DNA of 64,000 bases from CAIQPV01 sp964480365. GTDB taxonomy: Bacteria > Pseudomonadota > Gammaproteobacteria > Burkholderiales > Gallionellaceae. The notes beneath the pieces were generated by a model. The model had not been told where the DNA came from. It saw only the letters and a list, made by a program, of their open reading frames with translations, and searched no databases. Below are positions 59,626 through 64,000 of this stretch, piece after piece. The position numbers and the translations under genes are program-made. Where the stretch lies: assembly GCA_964480365.1 (NCBI GenBank), contig CAYZPM010000011.1, positions 18,119 to 82,118 on the forward strand, given 5' to 3'. Numbering within the stretch: position 1 is the stretch's first letter; each line of letters starts with the position of its first letter.

Positions 59626-60153
59626 TCATAAGGGGCGGGCTGATGCCTGCCGGCGCGCACCGCTACGCGCTGCCGATTTGACCGGCAACAGGTAACGCGC
59701 CAACTCGTTCAGGGCCAAGCGATAAACGTCACGCTTAAACTCAATCACGCCGTCCATCTCGACCCAATAATCGATCCAGCGCCACGCATCAAATTCGGGA
59801 TGTCCCGATGCGCGCAAACAGACATCGCAATCACGTCCGACCAGACGCAGCAAAAACCATATCTGCTTCTGTCCTTTGTAACTGCCGCGCCATTCGCGCT
59901 TCACCCAATGCTGCGGCACCTCATAACGCATCCACTCGCGCGTACGGCCCAGTATCTGGACATGGCAGGGCAGCAGACCCACTTCTTCCTGCAACTCGCG
60001 GTACATCGCCTGCTCCGGCGTTTCGCCGTGCTGGATGCCGCCTTGCGGAAACTGCCATGAGTCCTGCCTGATGCGCTTGCCCCAGAACACCTGATTGTGG
60101 GCGTTAGTTATAATGATGCCGACGTTGGGGCGGTAACCATCTCGGTCAACCAT
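59626..60153 (-). CDS. rppH: RNA pyrophosphohydrolase (Nudix)
   Basis: A 175-residue Nudix hydrolase. The Nudix box GGIQHGETPEQAMYRELQEE is intact. Start VDRDGYRPNVGIIITNAHNQ and WQFPQGGI match RppH, which converts 5'-triphosphate RNA to monophosphate and so triggers decay. The ATG at 60153 has AGGTGG 5 nt upstream and matches the usual RppH N-terminus; a GTG 15 codons earlier is less likely. It diverges from proS, as in many betaproteobacteria. Confidence 0.95.
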   Translation of the reverse strand: MVDRDGYRPNVGIIITNAHNQVFWGKRIRQDSWQFPQGGIQHGETPEQAMYRELQEEVGLLPCHVQILGRTREWMRYEVPQHWVKREWRGSYKGQKQIWFLLRLVGRDCDVCLRASGHPEFDAWRWIDYWVEMDGVIEFKRDVYRLALNELARYLLPVKSAARSGARRQASARPL

Positions 60154-60289
60154 CTTCGCCACCTGCTCGGTTAATTTTAATAGTATTGATTTTTTCACAT
60201 TTCACGGCAGATTGAAAGCTTCTTGCAGCATGACCGCCTTGTTCGCTGTAAAATCGGCCTCCTGATTTTTTAGAATTGGCTAAAACAAT

Positions 60290-61993
60290 ATGCGCGTTTC
60301 AAAATTTTTCATCTCGACCCTGAAAGAAGCCCCTTCCGAAGCCGAGCTGGTCAGCCATCGCCTGATGTTGCGCGCGGGCTATATCAAAAAGCTGTCTAGC
60401 GGCCTTTATACCTGGATGCCGCTGGGACTGCGCGTGTTGCGCAAAGTGGAAGCCGTGGTGCGCGAAGAGATGGACAGGAGCGGAGGAATCGAACTGCTGA
60501 TGCCCGCTGTGCAACCCGCCGAATTGTGGCAGGAAACGGGGCGCTGGGAAGTATTCGGCCCGCAGATGCTGAAAATCAAAGACCGTCACGACAACTTGTT
60601 CTGCTTCGGCCCCACCCACGAGGAAGTCATCACCGACATCGCGCGGCGCGAGATAAAAAGTTACCGCCAGTTGCCGCTCAATTTTTACCAGATCCAGACC
60701 AAGTTCCGCGATGAGGTGCGCCCGCGCTTCGGCGTGATGCGTGCACGCGAATTCGTGATGAAGGACGCCTATTCCTTCCACGCCGACTTCGACAGCCTGG
60801 AGCAGACCTACAAAATAATGTACGAAACCTACAGCCGCATCTTCACGCGTCTCGGCCTGCAATTCCGCGCCGTCGCGGCGGACACCGGCGCGATTGGCGG
60901 TTCCGGCTCACATGAGTTTCATGTGCTGGCCGATTCCGGCGAAGACGGGCTGGCATTCTGTCCGACATCCGATTACGCGGCAAATGTGGAGTTGGCGGAA
61001 GCGGTTGCACCTGCCGCACCGCGAGCAATCGCCAGCGCACCATTGCAAAAAGTCATCACTCCGGGGCAGAAATCCATCGAGGAAGTTGCCGCCTTCATGC
61101 AAGTCTCGCCGCAACAAGTGCTCAAGGCCATTGCTGTGATGGGGGCTGACGGCAACTTTGCATTGCTGCTGCTACGCGGCGACCACACCCTGAATGAAGT
61201 CAAAGCCAGCAAAATACTGGGAGAATTCCGCTTCGCCAGCGACGACGAAATTCATCGCAATATGAACTGCCGCCCCGGTTACATCGGCCCGGTCAATGCC
61301 GCCGTGCGCATTCTGGCTGACCGTTCTGCCGCTGCAATGAGCAATTTCGTCTGCGGTGCCAATGAGGACGGCTTCCACTACACTGGCGCCAATTTCGGGC
61401 GCGACGCGCATCTGGACGAAGCCAACGTGCATGACCTGCGCAACGTCGTCGCGGGCGATGCAAGCCCGGACGGCATGGGACATCTTGAACTGTGCCGAGG
61501 CATCGAAGTTGGCCATATTTTCCAGTTGCGCACCAAATATTCCGAAGCGCTCAAAGCCACCTATCTGGATGAAAGCGGCAAGTCGCAGGTGATGGAGATG
61601 GGTTGCTACGGCATCGGTGTTTCACGCATCGTTGCCGCAGCTATCGAGCAGAATTACGATGAGCGCGGTATCACCCTGCCCGTGGCAATGGCCCCATTCC
61701 AGATTGCCATTGCACCCATCGGCTACAAGAAAAACGAAGCCGTGCGCAACGCCGCAGAGCAACTCTATGCTGAACTTACTGCGATAGGCGGCATCGAAGT
61801 TTTGATGGATGATCGCGACGAGCGCCCCGGCGTGATGTTTGCCGATCTGGAACTGATCGGCATCCCGCATCGCATCGTGATCGGCGAACGCGGCTTGAAG
61901 GAAGGCATGGTCGAATACAAGGGGCGTCGTGACGCAGAAGCGCAACAGGTGCCTTTGCAAGATATTGTGAAGCTCGTACAATTAAAATTATGA
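60290..61993 (+). CDS. proS: Prolyl-tRNA synthetase
   Basis: A 567-residue class II synthetase of the bacterial type, with the YbaK-like editing domain inserted between motifs 2 and 3 (about 225-385). Motif 1 region PLGLRVLRKVEAVVREEMDR, motif 2 RDEVRPRFGVMRAREFVMKD and motif 3 GIGVSRIVAA are visible, and the anticodon-binding domain follows. It charges tRNA-Pro and clears mischarged Ala. Confidence 0.98.
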   Translation: MRVSKFFISTLKEAPSEAELVSHRLMLRAGYIKKLSSGLYTWMPLGLRVLRKVEAVVREEMDRSGGIELLMPAVQPAELWQETGRWEVFGPQMLKIKDRHDNLFCFGPTHEEVITDIARREIKSYRQLPLNFYQIQTKFRDEVRPRFGVMRAREFVMKDAYSFHADFDSLEQTYKIMYETYSRIFTRLGLQFRAVAADTGAIGGSGSHEFHVLADSGEDGLAFCPTSDYAANVELAEAVAPAAPRAIASAPLQKVITPGQKSIEEVAAFMQVSPQQVLKAIAVMGADGNFALLLLRGDHTLNEVKASKILGEFRFASDDEIHRNMNCRPGYIGPVNAAVRILADRSAAAMSNFVCGANEDGFHYTGANFGRDAHLDEANVHDLRNVVAGDASPDGMGHLELCRGIEVGHIFQLRTKYSEALKATYLDESGKSQVMEMGCYGIGVSRIVAAAIEQNYDERGITLPVAMAPFQIAIAPIGYKKNEAVRNAAEQLYAELTAIGGIEVLMDDRDERPGVMFADLELIGIPHRIVIGERGLKEGMVEYKGRRDAEAQQVPLQDIVKLVQLKL

Positions 61994-62003
61994 ATCCAGA
62001 AAA

Positions 62004-62163
62004 TCCATTAGCCCGTCATTCCCGCGCAGGCGGGAATCCAGCAAGAACAAGTATCCCGCGTAGCGGACAAAACAACGATTTTGTCTCGCTTCGCGGGAGA
62101 TGTTTGATCGTCTGGATTCCCGTCTGCGCGGGAATGACGAGTTTTCGGTCTAATGGACAATTC
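62004..62163 (+). repeat. Palindromic repeat element between proS and the transglycosylase
   Basis: Outer arms TCATTCCCGCGCAGGCGGGA...ATCCAG (62016-62041) and CTGGATTCCCGTCTGCGCGG...GAATGAC (62112-62138). Extended ends TCCATTAG and CTAATGGACAAT are complementary. An inner inverted pair (TCCCGCGTAGCGGACAAAA / TTTTGTCTCGCTTCGCGGGA) lies at 62053-62098. It lacks the GATGAA...GGTTAT core. Its right end is nearly identical to the left end of the element at 62941. Confidence 0.88.
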
Positions 62164-62165
62164 AG

Positions 62166-62816
62166 ATGAAATTGCCACACGACAAAATCCGTAACCGCTT
62201 TACGCTGCCGCTGTTGGTAGTCGGGTTGCTATTTGTCGACGCGGCCCATGGCGGAACGCAAGCGGAGGAGGCACTCTCCGCCAGCGTGCGTGGCGTATTG
62301 CAACATGCGGTTTCGGATCGGGCTGCGCCCAAGCTAGTTTTTGCCTCGCAACGTGAGGCCGACATTTGGCTGAGCGAGATGTCACTTCGAGTGGCCAAGC
62401 GCATCCCGGACGCGGACTATCGCATGGATTTTCTCAAAACCGTACATTACGAAGCGACCCGCGCCGGACTGGATCCGCAGCTGGTGCTGGGGCTGATTGA
62501 AGTGGAAAGCGGTTTCAGGAAATATGCCGTATCCCAAGCCGGGGCGAGAGGCTATATGCAAGTAATGCCGTTCTGGGTAAGAGATATCGGCTCAAGCGGA
62601 CAAAATCTGTTTCACCTCAGCACCAACCTGCGCTACGGCTGCACCATCCTGCGCTACTATCTGGACATGGAAAAGGGCGACCTCTACCGTGCTCTTGGAC
62701 GCTACAACGGCAGCTTGGGCAGGCCTGAATATCCGAACATGGTGCGTGCCGCCTGGCACAAGTATGGAGATTTCAACCGCCGAACTGCCGATTCCAGCAG
62801 TCAGCGAAACGGTTGA
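62166..62816 (+). CDS. Lytic transglycosylase (SLT family)
   Basis: A 216-residue periplasmic enzyme: signal peptide (about 1-30) and SLT domain with catalytic Glu in IEVESGFRKYAV, then GARGYMQVMPFW and ALGRYNGSLGR. It cuts peptidoglycan. The gene follows proS as in many betaproteobacteria. Its ATG lies 3 nt after the end of the repeat element, so its ribosome-binding region is repeat DNA; no good Shine-Dalgarno is seen. Confidence 0.92.
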   Translation: MKLPHDKIRNRFTLPLLVVGLLFVDAAHGGTQAEEALSASVRGVLQHAVSDRAAPKLVFASQREADIWLSEMSLRVAKRIPDADYRMDFLKTVHYEATRAGLDPQLVLGLIEVESGFRKYAVSQAGARGYMQVMPFWVRDIGSSGQNLFHLSTNLRYGCTILRYYLDMEKGDLYRALGRYNGSLGRPEYPNMVRAAWHKYGDFNRRTADSSSQRNG

Positions 62817-62940
62817 ATCCAGATTGTTCATGTATTTTGCCCACCTCCGTTCGCCCTGAACGAGTCGAAGGATTTGCCACGAACGGTCGAATGGCTATTC
62901 GCCGGAACGACGGCTATATGATTTTTTGGGTTCAACCCAA

Positions 62941-63161
62941 ATTGTCCATTAGACCGAAAAACTCGTCATTCCCGCGAAGGCGGGAATCCAGTTGATAAAA
63001 AATTCCCGCATAGCGGGTCAACAATAAGGTTTTGTCCGCTGATGAACTAACTAGCCATTCGACTAAGCTGGCAAACTACGCCAGCAAAGTCGCTGGTTAT
63101 TCGCGGAGTATTATTTCGCTGGATTCCCGCCTTCGCGGGAATGACGGTGCTAACGGACAAT
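62941..63161 (+). repeat. Full-length composite repeat element with terminal inverted repeats
   Basis: Ends ATTGTCC (62941) and GGACAAT (to 63161) are complementary and continue inward as long arms: CGTCATTCCCGCGAAGGCGG...GAATCCAG (62964-62991) and CTGGATTCCCGCCTTCGCGG...GAATGACG (63119-63145). Inside are a TTCCCGCATAGCGGG palindrome and the core GATGAACTAACTAGCCATTC...GTCGCTGGTTAT (63041-63100). The 221-bp layout with inverted ends and no gene is like a non-autonomous mobile element. Positions 62817-62940 before it hold no gene. Confidence 0.85.
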
Positions 63162-63166
63162 CTGGT

Positions 63167-63694
63167 TTAAAAGAATTTCCTTGAGCCGATAAATTTTTCC
63201 ACACTTTTTTGCGTAACAGTACCGGACTGTGAACTCACCAGCTTGCCGGTCTGATCAAACAGGTAGGAAGTCGGCAATTCTTCCACCGCGCCTATCTGTT
63301 TCGCAATTTTGTAATCGCCCAGCACAATAGGATAAGGCAGAGGGTGTGTCTTAAGAAAATCCAGCACCACTTTGGTCGAGGGGTATTCCATCGCGATGCC
63401 GATCACGATCAGGTCGGTATCCTTGTGCGCCTTGTGCAGCGCGGCCAGCTCGGGAAGCTCTTCCAGGCAGGGCGCGCACCAGGTTGCCCAGAAATTCACC
63501 AGCACCCATTTGCCGCGATAATCGGACAAATGGTGTACTTGACCCTGAGTATCTTTCACCGTGAATTCAGAGGCTGCCGCATTCAGCGTAAACAATAGCA
63601 GGCAGGAAGCCAGCAATGTACGCCGCATCGCCGCCAGGATAACGAAGCGGCTGTTCCATAACGACGAATCAAAAAACCATTCCACAAATTTCAT
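63167..63694 (-). CDS. TlpA/ResA-type thioredoxin-like protein
   Basis: A 175-residue exported thiol-disulfide protein. The active site WCAPC lies in NFWATWCAPCLEELPELAAL (about 68-87). It probably works in the periplasm, for example in cytochrome c maturation. The start at 63694 has AGAGGG 5 nt upstream but gives a long N-terminus; a Met at residue 23 (63628) begins a cleaner signal peptide (MRRTLLASCLLLFTLNAAAS). The stop lies 5 nt from the repeat element. Confidence 0.9.
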   Translation of the reverse strand: MKFVEWFFDSSLWNSRFVILAAMRRTLLASCLLLFTLNAAASEFTVKDTQGQVHHLSDYRGKWVLVNFWATWCAPCLEELPELAALHKAHKDTDLIVIGIAMEYPSTKVVLDFLKTHPLPYPIVLGDYKIAKQIGAVEELPTSYLFDQTGKLVSSQSGTVTQKSVEKFIGSRKFF

Positions 63695-63727
63695 GCGGCC
63701 CTCTCAAACTTGTGCTTATCGGTGTGC

Positions 63728-63733
63728 ATTATA
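63728..63733 (-). promoter_or_regulatory. Probable -10 box of the TlpA-like gene
   Basis: Reads TATAAT on the minus strand, about 33 nt before the upstream ATG (63694). No good -35 hexamer is seen at the right spacing. Confidence 0.4.
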
Positions 63734-64000
63734 CAATGAGCGCTCCACAGCCTCGCACCGTTCATAACTGAACGAAAAATCGAACGGCATACAAAAGACA
63801 AAGCGGTTAACGGAAAGGGTTGAAGATTGGGGAGAGGTGGGTTTGTGTCATTTGCTGCATTCGACATATATGAAATTCAATGACCGCCGTCGGCAGTAAA
63901 GCGAATGTTGGCGAGTACAATATTGACTGGCCGTTAGGTGCCATAGGACGAAACCGCTTCGCGGTAGGGGCGCTCCGTTGATGCGCCAATGGTTGGTCAA
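63734..64000. other. Window edge without recognisable gene
   Basis: Short ORFs only. The last 60 bases (CGAAACCGCTTCGCGGTAGG) include a small palindrome that may begin another repeat. Nothing else can be supported. Confidence 0.5.

Noticed and set aside
51012..63161. Palindromic repeats as a possible CRISPR array
   Set aside because: Copies are kilobases apart, lie singly in gene gaps and have no spacer pattern or cas genes.
1..64000. tRNA or rRNA genes
   Set aside because: Scanned by eye for TPsiC-type motifs and conserved rRNA blocks on both strands; none supported.

Overview
The window is a 64 kb stretch of a Gram-negative chromosome. Gene content points to a betaproteobacterium, most likely in or near the Nitrosomonadales/Gallionellaceae: a hupK-hypA-hypB-hypF hydrogenase maturation block, the neighbourhood rpmG-rpmB / radC / coaBC / dut, a proS followed by a lytic transglycosylase, the VC_2705-type symporter with a DUF4212 partner, a DUF294/exonuclease/DUF485/ActP acetate cluster, and many c-di-GMP and HDOD/HD-GYP signalling proteins. 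The family-level placement is inference; no rRNA, tRNA or CRISPR is visible.

Layout. 1-4.7 kb: the end of a [NiFe]-hydrogenase maturation operon (hupK, hypA, hypB, hypF). 5.2-10.9 kb: signalling genes, namely two NarL-type regulators (one without its phosphoacceptor Asp) and a large PAS-GGDEF-EAL protein, with a frameshifted Ala-rich small gene between them. 11.4-16.0 kb: a sodium:solute symporter pair divergent from an OmpR-type two-component system. 16.1-20.0 kb: a laterally acquired strip with the broken 5' end of a type I restriction hsdR, a membrane/coiled-coil protein of unknown family, DinD and RhuM. 20.1-25.2 kb: an acetate permease cluster. 25.4-29.6 kb: slipin, zinc-ribbon protein, glucose-6-phosphate dehydrogenase and a Ser/Thr kinase. 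30.1-36.2 kb: a tripartite heavy-metal RND efflux operon. 36.4-38.9 kb: a duplicated set of small genes (PII-like protein, small membrane protein, CxxC protein) with a lytic transglycosylase, the least explained part of the window. 39.1-42.6 kb: kdpD-kdpE without kdpFABC. 42.9-49.6 kb: small signalling and accessory genes, an HU pseudogene, a TumE/TumA-type toxin-antitoxin pair, DUF1993, DUF2934, NifX-like and hemerythrin proteins. 49.9-53.6 kb: Rieske oxygenase, EamA transporter, STAS-like protein, desaturase. 53.8-63.7 kb: conserved housekeeping genes (rpmG, rpmB, radC, coaBC, dut, rppH, proS) with an Hpt/HD-GYP protein, a PEGA lipoprotein and a TlpA-like thioredoxin.

The intergenic DNA is rich in palindromic repeats. 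A core of about 55-60 bp recurs four times (2304, 51012, 57802, 63041). Three copies lie among palindromes of the ATTCCCGCG...GGAATCCAG type, and one lies inside an unrelated pair of CACCACAGAGACAC arms. Short palindromes of a third type have been captured in frame inside coaBC and in the C-terminal tail of the RND outer-membrane gene. Domain and motif calls come from reading the translated sequence against remembered families; no database search was run.
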